Positions 37,194-49,412 of a stretch of 64,000 bases of DNA are shown piece after piece. Within the stretch, counting starts at the first letter, position 1. Each line of letters starts with the position of its first letter. Position numbers and translations under genes: made by a program. Origin of the DNA: Siphonodentalium dalli (taxonomy: Eukaryota; Mollusca; Scaphopoda; Gadilida; Siphonodentaliidae); contig CP136065.1 of NCBI GenBank assembly GCA_032622095.1, forward strand, positions 214,564,151-214,628,150. The letters are read 5' to 3'. Below the pieces are notes generated by a model. That model was not told where the DNA came from. It saw only the letters and a list, made by a program, of their open reading frames with translations, and ran no database searches.

Positions 37194-37846
37194 CTAAAAG
37201 TTCCATCTGTTCCTCGACATCTCGACTAAAGCATATCTGTGCACATGCATTTGACTGGGGTCGATGACTCCAGACACCATCGCTATGCTGAGATGTGTGT
37301 TACCCTCCTTTGCAACATGAAGCCATGCATCACGACCAACATCGCTTGATTTCATGCCCTTTCGACACACTAAACATCTAACGTTAACGAATAAGTGATG
37401 GCAGTCTAGCAGATATGCAACACGGACGTCACATGAGTCAAATGTGTTCAATTGAGAGTATAGGACATAGGGTGTCATCTCCCCCAGCTGTAATCTCTGG
37501 CCTAAATACTTTAGCATTGTTCTGCCATTCTTCCACTTTAGACCTGAAAACATTAACAGCATGTATGGCGTTCAATGCATTTTTTGGTACTTTCATGTCA
37601 ACATATCTTTGATTAATTGTCTCAGCGAAGAAGAACTTTTTTTCGATTGTTAGACGCTCTTTACCAAACAGATCTACAAAATGGTTTACCAGTTCTAATT
37701 TCGAAAGCAAGCTGAGTTTTTTTGGGCGCTTCCATTGAAATAAGTCTGTGGACATCCTCTGAGCTGATACACAACGAAATTATTTCTTTGGCAATTGCAC
37801 GATTCATCAAAGCCGGTGCAATCTCTATACACTCATACTTGCCCAT
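37194..37846 (-). pseudogene. Unidentified ~215-codon reading frame, two homopolymer frameshifts
   Basis: Three minus-strand frames abut in order. The first starts MGKYECIEIAPALMNRAIAK and meets the second at an A run near 37720 (PKK in both). The second contains KLELVNHFVDLFGKERLTIE and RPEITAG and meets the third at a G run near 37487. The third contains VRCLVCRKGMKSSDVG and ends NRWNF-stop at 37194. The joins fall exactly in homopolymers, so one original protein is likely. It has a C-x2-C pair and no signal peptide. I recognise no family. Either a young pseudogene or uncorrected sequencing indels. Confidence 0.55.
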
Positions 37847-37869
37847 TTTGTTGAACCTTTCTTCTTTTA

Positions 37870-37904
37870 TACATGCTCAGTGGCTATATGGCCATGGGTG
37901 TGGC

Positions 37905-37974
<70 letters not shown>

Positions 37975-38730
37975 GCTGAGTGACTCTATGGTTACGGGTG
38001 TGGTTTATACGCATATAATGAGTGGCTAGATGGCCATGGTGTGGCGAATATGTATACATGGTGACATTTGGCAAAATGTGGTGTGAATAGGTATACAAGG
38101 AATGACCGTGTGATAATACATTTGCTATGTGATTGTCATGGGTGAGGTGTATATAGAACTTAAAAGGGATGTATGGCCGTTGGTGGGGTGTATATATATA
38201 TATATATACTTGGAATGACTATGGTTATGGGTGTGGTGTATATGTATATCTTGAGTGGCTATATGGTCATGGTGTGGCGACTATATGTATATATATAATT
38301 GGCGTGACTTTATGGTTATTGGTGTGGTGTATACATGTATGTATATAATGAGTGGCTGTATGGTCATGGGTGTATACAGGGGTGACCTTTGGTGGTGTGA
38401 ATATGTATAAAATGAGTGACTGTATGGTACTAAATTTCTATGTGATTGTTATGGGTGGGGTGTATTTTCAAGTTAGCGGTGTATGAATGGCCGAGTGTGC
38501 GGGGTATTGCTTTAAAAAGAAGGACTTTATGGCCATTGATGGGGTGTATATGCATACGTGGAGTGAATCTATGGTTACGTGTGAGGTGTATATGCTGATC
38601 TTGAGTGGCTATATGGCCATGGGTGTTGCGACAAGGTATACAGGCAGTGACCATATGGCTAATGGTGGAGTGAATAGTTTTGCAAGAAGTGAATGTGTGG
38701 TCATAATTGTGGTGCATGATTATCATGGGT
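37870..38730. repeat. ~40-bp minisatellite with TA tract
   Basis: Degenerate units of the type GTGGCTATATGGCCATGGGT then GTGGCGAATATGTATACA, about 38-44 bp each, with a (TA)n tract at 37908-37970. The same unit family forms the core of the foldback element at 47106-49412. Confidence 0.85.
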
Positions 38731-38954
38731 GAGTTGTATAATCAAGCCCGGAGATGTATATCATAGATTTAGATAATTATAGTGTGATATCTTAAGGGTT
38801 GAATCGTGGCTTTAGTGACTAAAGAGTGACAGTTATAATATATGATGCTTAGTTATAGGGAGAACTTCTTGGAAGTGGTGCCTGGTGGGGGTCATGTGTC
38901 ATGATAAAATCAGGTTTCCATGGCAACGGCATCAACTATTTGAATAAAAAATGT

Positions 38955-39065
38955 AATGAAAGTGTCAGTGACACTGCAGCTCAACTTGTAGCGGTGACAA
39001 TTTCATGTGACACTCATTGGAACGATTAGGAATGCGGAAAATTCGAATGTCTAAGTACTAGTTAT
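38955..39065 (-). repeat. Dispersed element, second copy
   Basis: Inverted match to 11071-11225: GATTAGGAATGCGGAAA and AGTGTCAGTGACACT correspond to the complement of the sequence next to the 93-bp satellite. Confidence 0.6.
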
Positions 39066-39069
39066 CAAC

Positions 39070-39600
39070 ATGAAGAGCTATATCCAATATGGCTGTTGGT
39101 AGCCATTTTTTCCAATGACATTCAAAAACATTTATAGCTCCCATCTGGTAGATCAACATCAAGATGAATATGAAGTTTCGGATCAGGGTGGACTGTGGTG
39201 TGCTAAAGGATTTAGTCATGCAAAGAGTAAAATCCAAAATGGTGCCGGTGGCATGTTTATAAAATGAAATTCCGAAAAACTAGATTACTCCCATCTTGTG
39301 GTCATACCATGTGAAGTTTAGTGACGATCGGACAAGTAGGGTGTGTTCAGTATGGTATACCGCCGAGAGGAGTTAGTCATACAAAGAGTATAATCCAAGA
39401 TGGCTGCTTTTGGCCATGTTTAAAAAAAAAATCGGAATTTTTTTTGGAAACTCCCATCTAGATGTCACCCGAAGATTCATATGCAGTTTTGTGACGATCG
39501 GATGAGAGATGTGACCTGTTTGGTTTGCCAAAGGAATTTGTTGACGAAACACTCGCACGGAGGGACGACCAACCCATGGCAATATTATATTTCAAATTTG
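39070..39600. repeat. Degenerate ~130-bp tandem repeat
   Basis: Three diverged units share TCCAA(A/G)ATGGC, ACTCCCATCT and GAAGTTT...GTGACGATCGGA. Adjoining sequence 39601-39623 is unremarkable. No gene. Confidence 0.55.
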
Positions 39601-39623
39601 ACTTTGTCAAGTTGAGGTAAAAT

Positions 39624-40094
39624 TTATTGGAAATGAATAACTGCTATAAAAAGTACATGACCCGAAATGGTAAAAGACTCCAATGACTATTCAATAGAGA
39701 GCACCACCGCTTCAGGAATGTTAACATAATCAGAGTTGTGTGCTGGAACATTGTAAGCATTATTTTTGCAAGAACTTTTATAAACATGTGGGCTTATATG
39801 TTTTTAGGTCATATTTCCATCGCAAATTCCCCAGCTGAACATCTATCTCTAATAATGTGGCCTATTTACAGTTGATTGCTCCTTGCATGAGTGAATGGTC
39901 TGATACAAACACTGTATTCATTTTGGCTGGTTATTGAATGTAACTGTTGTTGCAAATGGCTACTCTCAATTCCAGCACACAACTAATATGCAGTTAAAAT
40001 AATTGAAGCAGTGTTGCGCTCTATTAAATAGTCCTTCGAGCCATTTAATAGTTTAGATCATATACTGTTTATGGCTTTTATTCATTTCCAATAA
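39624..40094. mobile_element. 471-bp element with long terminal inverted repeats
   Basis: The left end TTATTGGAAATGAATAA is mirrored exactly by TTATTCATTTCCAATAA at the right end. The inverted similarity continues about 150 bp inward (GTTGTGTGCTGGAA on the left, TTCCAGCACACAAC on the right). The ends can be read as TA|TTGG...CCAA|TA, fitting a TA target duplication as in Tc1/mariner, but that is only one possible register. No coding capacity. Confidence 0.8.
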
Positions 40095-41484
40095 TTTTTT
40101 AATACTTGTGGAGAACACTCTTCGAACAATTTCCTTTATAACAATATCATTAAAGTCATATTTTTGACATTTGTATTGTTACATAATATGCTTGATTTGA
40201 TCTCATGTGGCATAGATTCCTTCAGGCGATTTAACTCTTTGAACCATGAAGCTCCACAACGATCGACACCCTGCCATTGGGCTCCCCGTACTATTTTTCC
40301 TTAAATTAGAGTGTCCTGTCGCATGATGGTTATGTTTAAATGGTGACACGGATCTGAAAGTTTACAGGTTTGTCCCCCATGGATCACTGATCAGTATAAT
40401 ATCGCGAGACTTTGCCACGCTGCAACTACTTTGTAACGGTTTCTAGGCAACTACCCGGAATTGACTGCATGGGAAATGCAAGTATAGCTTAATATAGCGT
40501 CGAAATTCTACGACAGTGATTGCGTTTTCGATGCAGGTAATACCATGAAGTGAAATTTGAGATACTCCCGATCTCAAGAGTGAAGAAAATGTCTTATTTA
40601 AGGGTATCGCATCAGTTGCCATAAAATACCATAAAATGATCGAATGACACCATAGCACTAACCATTCAGATGTATATGTTTGCCTTTATTTAGTTCAGTC
40701 TCTAGTCGCTTGTTGTTGGTTGTGATCGAATGAGGAACATGTCTGAAATTATATACAAGCATGCTATGCTTGGATCACTGATCATTCTAAGATCGGAAGA
40801 CTTTGCCACCCGATCTCTTCTTAATAATTGTTACCAGGCAACTACCCGGAATTGGCAAGAAAATATTACAAATGTGTGGAACATGCAACTATATATGTCC
40901 TATATATAGTGGCAAATGTCACTTAAAAATGCATATTTTTGTGAATTATAGCCGATGTAATGCGCATGCACATACCCGATAATAGCTGACCACCAAATAT
41001 ATATTAGGGGGTATGTCGTTCACAAGTACGCTATATATAAACCATTTATTTGCCATTGAGCTGTTTTGCGCATGCACGTCGCATATCGTCGCTCGATAAT
41101 CACAATATGCCAACTCCGTTTTTTCTGTTTTCCGAGAAAATTGCGATTGAAGGTTTTGGTCATTTCAAATCTCATGATCTCCGATTTTGCGCTTTTTAAA
41201 AGCTGGAGATATCTCTGTTGAGCTTTATATGGTGACAAATTTGTAGAGTACACAAAATATCGAGTAAAATCGGAAGAAATGTGGTTTAGGGACGCGTGGA
41301 GATAGAACTACTAGTCTAGCAAGTTTTTCTATATGGATTTCAGTTGTCGGAGATTAAATAGTATAGCCCTAACTACTTCTCGATTATTTAAATTTATCTC
41401 ATGTCTTATCTGTTGATACAACAGTGTGTATTATAAGCATACCGATCAAGAGTCACTACTTGTATTAACCATGCACTGTTATGG
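40095..41484. other. Non-coding region with a local direct repeat
   Basis: GGATCACTGATCA...GACTTTGCCAC...GGCAACTACCCGGAATTG occurs at about 40381-40462 and again at 40771-40853. No supportable gene. Confidence 0.5.
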
Positions 41485-42714
41485 GAGTAAAAGCGTGGCG
41501 CCAGGGATGGCGCCACCAGCTGTTATACGAACACATGATGATACAGACCCAGGTTGATGCGGACACTGTATACTGGTTTATACGGACCCCGACTGGTATG
41601 GGCATCGGTATATGACTGAAATATATTTTTCTTGTGTTTGACAAAATTTAATATGTAGTTTAATTAAAAAAATAGTTTATAAAAACGTTGTAACTCATAC
41701 TACTTGTAAAAGGCAGCTTAATTGTCATTTGTGATCTCCATAAGTTCTAGAGTATATATATATACAGTGTACCAGGTTACTTCCTGAATGGCGCTGTCCA
41801 CATGTTTTTCTAAATATTTGTTGAATATTTTGTATGAGCATTGACCAAATTCGAAACCCCATTCAAACTATCATGTGAACTTTGGGACATATGTAATCAA
41901 TATACCTATATATTAATATAATTCCATCAATGGATAATAGTTAAAGATATAATGTTGACACTGAAAGTTCGTATCAACTTGAGCGCAGCAAACACAGTCG
42001 GTAAATACAACTTTAGTTATTGAACACAGTGGCGATAATGCTTCGGTAGAGTGATTCACTGTGACCCACTCAACTCCGAAATCGACATACGACATACTAC
42101 ATATACGTGTGTTGCTTATCGCACACTCTTAACATATTACATTCCGACCATTGTGAATCTGAATTGAAATTAAATCAAAGTATTGCTAAATTATTAACGT
42201 TACTGTCTTCTTTTGTTGAATTCAATGCAATTGCTATACATGATATGGGCACAGCACTTTTGTGCTGCTACGTCAATATCATGTATTGATGAGTGCACCC
42301 TCAATGAGATCACATGTCGATCCATGTATAGTGTAAATGGAAAACGTATTTTGTCTTTAGAATGCCTGATAGAGTTGTATGCACTGTGTCACGACGTGTA
42401 TATTTTGTGGTAACCGACATCAAATATTTCTTTTATTAATTTTTGTAAAGAGCCCCGAACCCCATCAGCGCTATCAAGATATAGACACATTTGGTGGTTC
42501 TATAACCCAACACCGTTACATTCCTGGTAAATATTACCTATATTAGTTCTATATATGGCCTCATTATTTTCTATATATAGTGGACATGCCGACAGACAAA
42601 TATTCGAACATATACAGATACTAGATCACAGGCCTAAAATGTTATGTTAATATATTTAAATAAAGTAAAATATAAATAAAATTGCATTTCTTAATTGAGG
42701 TCCACACTGTTAAA
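41485..42714. mobile_element. Dispersed ~1.3-kb element, copy 2
   Basis: Matches 25496-26720. Its right terminal repeats are missing because a MITE begins at 42715. The minus-strand frame MSYVDFGVEWVTVNHSTEAL leading into DCVCCAQVDTNFQC is intact here for 60 codons (41913-42095), while copy 1 has a 1-base deletion. A short related piece (GATTCACGGTGATCCATTCA) occurs at 56402. Confidence 0.75.
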
Positions 42715-43037
42715 AACATTTCGTTCTCATACGATACAATGATCCGGAAAATTGCTGCCGGCACAATCTAACGTGAGGGCACGGAACAATGTACCGTAAG
42801 GGTTACGGAACAATGTATCGTAAGGGTTACGGACCAATGTACCGTAAGGGTTACGGAACATTGTACCATTTCATAACGGCCCTATGGTATGTACTGCTAT
42901 AGAACAAAGTTTCATATTCATACGGGACATAGAACCGTAACTAAACAGGTAAATGTTCCTCAACTTTACGGGACTATGTGCCGGCAGCAATTCTCCGGAA
43001 CTTTGTACAGTATGGGAATGGTATTTTGTTAACAGTG
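42715..43037. mobile_element. 323-bp MITE with CACTGTTAA ends
   Basis: It begins CACTGTTAAAAACATTTCGT and ends with TTTTGTTAACAGTG; GAATTGCTGCCGGCACA-type blocks are also inverted. CACTG ends recall the CACTA/EnSpm superfamily, but no clear target duplication flanks it. Inside, 42785-42860 has three 24-bp units (CGTAAGGGTTACGGAACAAT plus four). Confidence 0.75.
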
Positions 43038-43179
43038 CATTTCAGTTTAAATTTATTGCTTAGAATGATTGTTTTCCCCAAAATAAGCATTCATTATATA
43101 TCACCCTTAACTTGGTCCTGAACTCCATGCTTGGTCCTGAACTCCATTTCTGAATTTGTTGCAAAAACCCTGTGCCAAT

Positions 43180-43339
43180 GCATTCTCATTTGCTTAACAG
43201 TATTTACCTTGACCTTGTAAGCCAGTGGATTCTCTTATATATGTTAGGCTTCCTATGCGAGACTTACATATATAAGTTAATGCACTGTCAACGGGTCTTT
43301 AACGCTGAACCAGCGTGGCTCCCGCCATGAAAGGGTTAA
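43180..43339. mobile_element. Partial relative of the TTAA MITE
   Basis: It ends GCCATGAAAGGGTTAA and contains GGATTCTCTTATATATG with its inverted partner, like the element at 31269-31522. The left end is not recognisable, so this is a truncated or diverged copy. Confidence 0.6.
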
Positions 43340-44639
43340 GGCTGAATTCCGGATTTAAGCCGAGAGGTGGTGGTCCATACCCTATCAGGGTTTCAGCCAC
43401 TGCCGATGTAATATCACTAAAATTAATAAATCAATTCAAGATATTTAATCATTTTTGGAAATGAGTTCGAAAATATGTGTTCCATAAATTTAAGAAATAG
43501 TGTGTTTGTCTGAAAATTAACTATTCTAACATATTCCAAAGTTCACTATTGACTAACAAGAATAATTCATAGCATCAAAGACCCCAACTATGGTAGAGTT
43601 GCACTCTTTGAAGCTATAAATGAAATGTGATTAATAGTTTGGCTCTTTAGGGCTACATGTATAAATCAATTTCAATGTACACATTACACACATATTATCA
43701 GCATATATTATATGGAAGATTGGACGCTCAGAGAATTTGGCATCAAATGAAATTTTATATTACTGTATAATGAAATATTGTGCACTACATACATATATGG
43801 CAATGCACATACCGGTAGTAATGACGTGATGTGTGATATACAATGTAAAGTTCCATGTACTGGAGAACAAATAACTCGCAAATACCATACCGATAACAAA
43901 TTAATCATTTCAGCAGTTGTCACAGTTCTAACACCCTGTACCATTATGTTCAATGTTTTAGTGATATGTACATGCACACATTCTTTGTATGAAGTAGAAG
44001 TAATGTCAATCGGTACATCCACTGTTCCTAAAGTACTGCATCTGTATATTTGATTAATATAATTAATATAATTCATATACTAGTAGCTGCACAATTAACA
44101 GGGAACATGTTATTCTAATTTATATAGTGGAATACACAAGTATGGTTCATCCTCACCTCAATTCACAATAATCCAGAAAGCAATGTTATTCCACAAGTGT
44201 CACACTTCTCATGTACCAGGATAGATATACGGTTAGTCATCTACCTTGAAACAAAAGTCATATTGGCATGTTGGAGCTGCATGTATGTCAGGCACATAAA
44301 TACCATCATACATGTATATGTCCAGAAACACCACTTTCCTGCATTATTGTCCACTAGTTTATGCTATGATACATCTCTTCATATGATATCAGATTTCCAC
44401 TGCACTCCTGAAAATATAGACATATGTCATAAATATACAATTACATATACAACATCACTATCTTTTGTCTTTACACCAGTATCGGTACACGCATGGTGTC
44501 AGGGTTTGAACTTGCATCCCCAATTTCAAAGCACACATGAGCTAAACATAATTCTTCTGATACATGTATTATTTGTATATTCGGATATTGTTCTTGAACT
44601 CAAGGAACGAATTATGGACATTTAAAATTGTAGGTCATT
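43340..44639. other. Non-coding region
   Basis: A 142-codon plus frame at 44197-44625 and a 122-codon minus frame at 43708-44076 have no domain, no splice support and compositions typical of chance AT-rich frames. Confidence 0.5.
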
Positions 44640-45010
44640 CTACAGATATGGTTAGTGGTTACCTTGTATCTTTTAAGTTGAAAATAAACGCTCTTTATTG
44701 CTAATTAGTAGTGCCTCTTTAAGTCATCTGCACCTATGGTTTAAGCCCATGACACCCCTGTGTCAAATTACCTTAATGTTCATAATGCCGACATATCTTC
44801 TGAACTGATAATAAACGCTCTTCATTGAACATCTAATTTATGTTAATATAATTTAATAGTCCCCGCTTAGGGTCAAATGTGCCAATGTCGTGATATTTGC
44901 CTGGTCAGGTGACCTCTGTACCAATTTTCCTACATATCGTCTAACCTGTTATGGAACGCTCTTTATAGCGCGCGCATGATAAATATAATTGTTAAGTCCC
45001 TCTTTAGGGT
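44640..45010. repeat. Three ~130-bp tandem units
   Basis: (AA)TAAACGCTCTT(T/C)ATTG recurs near 44685, 44812 and in diverged form (GGAACGCTCTTTATAG) near 44950, each followed by a GTCCC...TTAGGGTCAA-like block. Confidence 0.6.
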
Positions 45011-45279
45011 CAACGGCACACACACACACACCCGAGTCACTTTTCCACTGCATATCAATTTCCAGCGACCATTCCATTCACACATACATTATTGACGGTC
45101 TCGTGCCACTAACAATTATTATTATAGTCTAATATGCCCACATGCTGTTAATCATCCATGTTGGCAATTACTAAAACACGACACATTTAAAACTCATATT
45201 GTTGGTATATTACATGTATATTGGTATATAGACGTGTTGATGATATTAGTTAGGGAGCCCGCATATGTTCTATTTACAC

Positions 45280-45770
45280 TTTTGCGTACAAAAGGTTTGA
45301 CCCCCTAAAGTTGGTACCAATAATGGAACATTCTGAAAAACCGATTTGTTAAGTTGCGCATTCCTGGGTTTTAGGGGCCGCTGAACCCCAAAAAGTGCCA
45401 AAAATCACTTCTATTTACACTTCCGCGTACATCGATGAATTTTGGTTTGATGATACTCCTAAGTGTACTGATTAAGAAAACACAACTTAAGAAAGGGATT
45501 TTCTTGGGGTTTTCAGATAAGAAAGGGGGTCCCATGCTGAACCCCAAAACGTGATTTTTAACTTTGTTTTACACTTTCGGGTACATCCATAATTTTTTGT
45601 TTCAAAGTACTTTGATATATACTAATTATAAAAAACACAACTTAAGAAGCAACTTTTCCTGGGGTCTTAAGATAAGAAGGGGGTCATCGGGTCACCCCTC
45701 AAAACGTAAAAAAATCACTTTTATTTACATGATTGCATTCGTCCAACGTGTGTGTGTGTGCGTACACCCC
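45280..45770. repeat. Three ~155-bp tandem units
   Basis: AAAACACAACTTAAGAA, CTTGGGGTTTTCAGATAAGA, GGGGGTC and CACTT(C)TATTTACAC recur in order at a spacing of about 155 bp. A 16-base C run follows at about 45873. The unit is not part of the foldback element that starts at 45918. Confidence 0.8.
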
Positions 45771-45917
45771 TGGAACGTTGCACTATTACAACCAACACAT
45801 CCCTAAATCAATACGATCAACTTAAGAAATATATATTCATGTCGTTTTTTCTGATAAGAACGAGACTTGTTACCCCCCCCCCCCCCCACAACCCGATCCA
45901 TTTTCTAGAACTATAAG

Positions 45918-47105
45918 TGAGCCAGTTTTATGAAAATTATAGCGGGAAAATCTAGATAAATGTATACAAATGTATATATTTTCGTGAAGCTAAGACATAA
46001 TGACCCTCTTTGGACCAAAATTGAAACTCACCATCCAAGATGGCCGCCAAAATGGCCGCCGGAAGTTGAAAATATGACATTTTTTCACAAATATCTTCTA
46101 GATCAATTCATGCTGTTTGGAACTGGTTGAGTAATGCAATTTTATTTTGTGTTTTGTATATTAACTGATCATTGGAGCAATTAAATATGCAATTATTGGG
46201 GTGATAACACCTTCCGATCCCTCAAAAATTCAATTGTACAGAATGCGGTATAAAATTTCACAAAATATCACAATTGGGATTCTAGTCATATTTCAACAAG
46301 AAATGAACAGAACTTTGTAATGTAAGTGAGGCATATCATTACCTATGAATATTCCAAATCACTGGAACCAAAATTCTTACTTTGGCTCAAAATGGCTGCC
46401 AATATGGCGGCCAAAATATGGAAAATGGTAAATATTACATCAGGGTGTCCTGCAATCGCTTACAAGTTGTGTTGATGTATAAAATTGGATATTCTGCATT
46501 CAATTCATTGAATACTAACATGTCTGATGCACCATGGTTAATTGTTACTATTTTCACCACTGACATCGTAAAAAATATTGGACTTTTCTCTAAAAAACTT
46601 GACATAAATATTGGCAAAAATTCAGTTTTCAGGTTTGGACCATTTTTTGAGGTAAAATATAACCATCTTCGGATTGAAAGGTGTTTATTGTTTTGGTCTA
46701 TCTTAAATATATAGTTATAGACCAAATTGCTCAAGATGGCTTCCAAAATGGCAACCAAATTTGTTAAATGCCAATTTTTTACATATATCCCGAACATTAT
46801 CTGCATTATCCGAAGAGGTAGCAAATTGTGACTCACTTGGTTATTATACGTGTTAGTTTATTAACTGACAACTAGATGTTCTATTCCCAGTTGTCCCAGT
46901 TCCGTATGGGGCATGACAAATTCATTTTAAAGTATGTAATTTTTCCGAGAACCTCTTTTGTGATTTTGGCCATATTTATTGAAAGAAAATGGGCAGAACC
47001 TTGAGACAGAACTGAGATGGACCATAATCTTTGGTAATTCTGGTCCATTATGATAAAACAAATGTCAACAAGATACAGTGTGGATGCCAAGATCGTAGCC
47101 AGGGA
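45918..47105 (+). repeat. Foldback arm, left
   Basis: Contains CCAAGATGGCCGCCAAAATG, ATATGGCGGCCAAAATATGG, CTTACAAGTTGTG and ACAAATTCATTTTAAA(G), all found inverted in the right arm and directly in the third copy at 57540-59460. Open frames on either strand are chance. Confidence 0.88.
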
Positions 47106-49412
47106 GTTACTCTGTGATCATATGTGAGGTGAATAGGTATACAGGGAGTTATTGTATGTCATGACTGATGTGAGTAGGTATACAATGAGTGACTATATGG
47201 TTATGATTGGGTTGTCCATGGTAAGATGCATCTAGGTATACAGGGAGAGGTCATGGCCAGGTGTGAGGTGAATCGGTATGCATGGAGTGACTGTATGGTG
47301 TATGATTGTGTATATCCAGTACGGGTGCACCCGGTGTGCCTGTATGGTCATTGGTGGGGTGTATGGATATAGCTACATGGTAATCTATGTGTTGATTATG
47401 TATATATGGAGTGACTGTAAGGTCGTGGGTGGGATGTTCATATGTTGTCTGTATGATCATGGATGGGGTGTGTGGATACATAGGTAGTGATTTTATGGTT
47501 ACGGGTAATGTGTATATGTATACATGGAATGACTGTACGGTCATGATTGAATATGAATACCTGGAGTAAGCTGAGTGGACATTATCGAGCGTGTGGGTAT
47601 ATAGGGATTGTCCTTGTGGTAACGGGTGGGATGTATATTTATATATCTCGTGGATGTATTATCATTGGTGGGTGTATAGGTCTTTAATAGCTGTATTATC
47701 ATGGATGGCGTGTATGATTATGCAGTGAATTGCTGAATTGTCATGTGTGAGGTGTATGTGCAAGTATGGATTGTTTGAGTGGTCGTATGTGTGGGATTTT
47801 TGTATATCTGGAAGGGCTGAATGGCCATTAGTGAGGTTTACATGCATACCTGGAGTGAATCTATGGTCTGGGGTGGGCTGCACATGTATATCGAGTGGTT
47901 ATATGACTATGCATGTCGAATAGGTATACATGTAGTGACTGTATGGTTAATGGTGAGATGAGTACATGTAGGTATACAAGTAGTGACTGTATGATCATAA
48001 ATGTAATGAACATCTATACAGGGGGTGACAGGCGTATGGGTATACGTGTACCCGGTGTTCCTGTTTGGTGACTCGTGTCGGTATCGTCATGTGTAGGTTA
48101 TACCAGTACACATACGTGTTGCTTTATTGTCATGGGCGAGGGATATGTGTATATAGCGAATGGCTATATGGCCATGGATGAGGTGCATATGCATACATGG
48201 AGTGACTATACTGACATGGCTGGGGTGTATTAGTATATCTTGAGTGGCTATTCGGCTATGGTGTGACACATAGGGATACAGGGATTGACATGGCCAATGT
48301 TGAGGTGAATATGTATACAAGATTGACCATGATCGTGTATGAATGTTTTGAATAGGTACACACGGGGTGACTATATGGCCATTGGTGATGTGCATATGTA
48401 TACCGGAGTGACTTTATGGTCATTGTTGTGGTGTTGATGTATATATTGATTGTCTATTTGACCATGCGTTTGGAGAATAGGTATACAGGGGATGACCTTA
48501 TGGCCAATGGTGAGATGAATGGGTATACAAGGAGTAACTATACGGTTATGGGTCATGTTTTGGAGTATACCCGGTGTGCCTGCATTGTGACGCGTGGCTG
48601 TATGGTCATCCGTGGTCATGGGTCAGGTGTACATGTATACAGTGGGCGACTATATTGTTATGTCTGTGGTGTTTATGAATATATGTAAGGACTGTGTGAT
48701 AATGGGTGGCCATCGCTTTCCACGATATGACATAACCTCTCTATTGATTAACATATCCTTGAGTTATTGTGGAAAGCGATAGCCACCCAGGGTACGCATG
48801 TACAACCCACCCATTACCCCAGTCACTCCATATGTACATAAGCACCACACAAATGACAACATAGTCACCCACTTTATACACGTACATGTGTTAGTACACC
48901 TGATCATACAGCCATACTTGGTTATACCCGTACATACCACAAATGACGATACAGCCACGAGTCACCATGCATGAATACCAGGTATACACCTACACCCGAC
49001 ACATGACCATATAGTCACTCTATGTATACATATTCACTACATTCATGATCATACAGTCACTCGCTGTATACATATTCACCTCACCAAGGACCATACAGCC
49101 ACTACATGTATACCTATTCGCCATACCATGACCAATCCAGGTATACATATGCACATCACCATTGGTGAGCCCTTCCCGATATACCAATATCCGCACATAC
49201 GACCACTCATAAGTTCCATACTTGCAATACTCACACACGCCACCCATGATAATAAATTTACTCCCCATACACCACAAATGATAACACATCCACAACATAT
49301 ATAAATATACGTCCCACCGTTACCAACAGGGCACTCCCTATATACCCACACATCATTCATGACCATATAATAACTCCCTGTATACCTATTATCATCATCT
49401 ATGATCATAGAG
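47106..49412. repeat. Foldback core: inverted ~40-bp minisatellite
   Basis: The left half has units like GTGACTGTATGGTCATGGGT then GGGGTGTATATGTATACATG; the right half (48790-49412) has the complement (CATACAGTCACT, TATACATATTCACC). Units vary from about 38 to 44 bp. The same family forms the array at 37870-38730. Confidence 0.85.
48704..48788. repeat. Central hairpin of the foldback
   Basis: GGGTGGCCATCGCTTTCCAC (48704-48723) pairs with GTGGAAAGCGATAGCCACCC (48769-48788) over 20 bases with one mismatch, with a 45-base loop. It marks the symmetry centre of the element. Confidence 0.9.

Noticed and set aside
37722-38098. Frames ending in long Tyr-Ile repeats
   Set aside because: They are translations of the (TA)n tract at 37908-37970.
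44197-44625. 142-codon plus-strand ORF
   Set aside because: No recognised domain, and an overlapping pattern of chance frames on both strands; not supported as a gene.
46382-46836. Open frames of 110-133 codons on both strands of the foldback arm
   Set aside because: They overlap each other inside a repeat present three times, and the other arm copies do not keep the frames.
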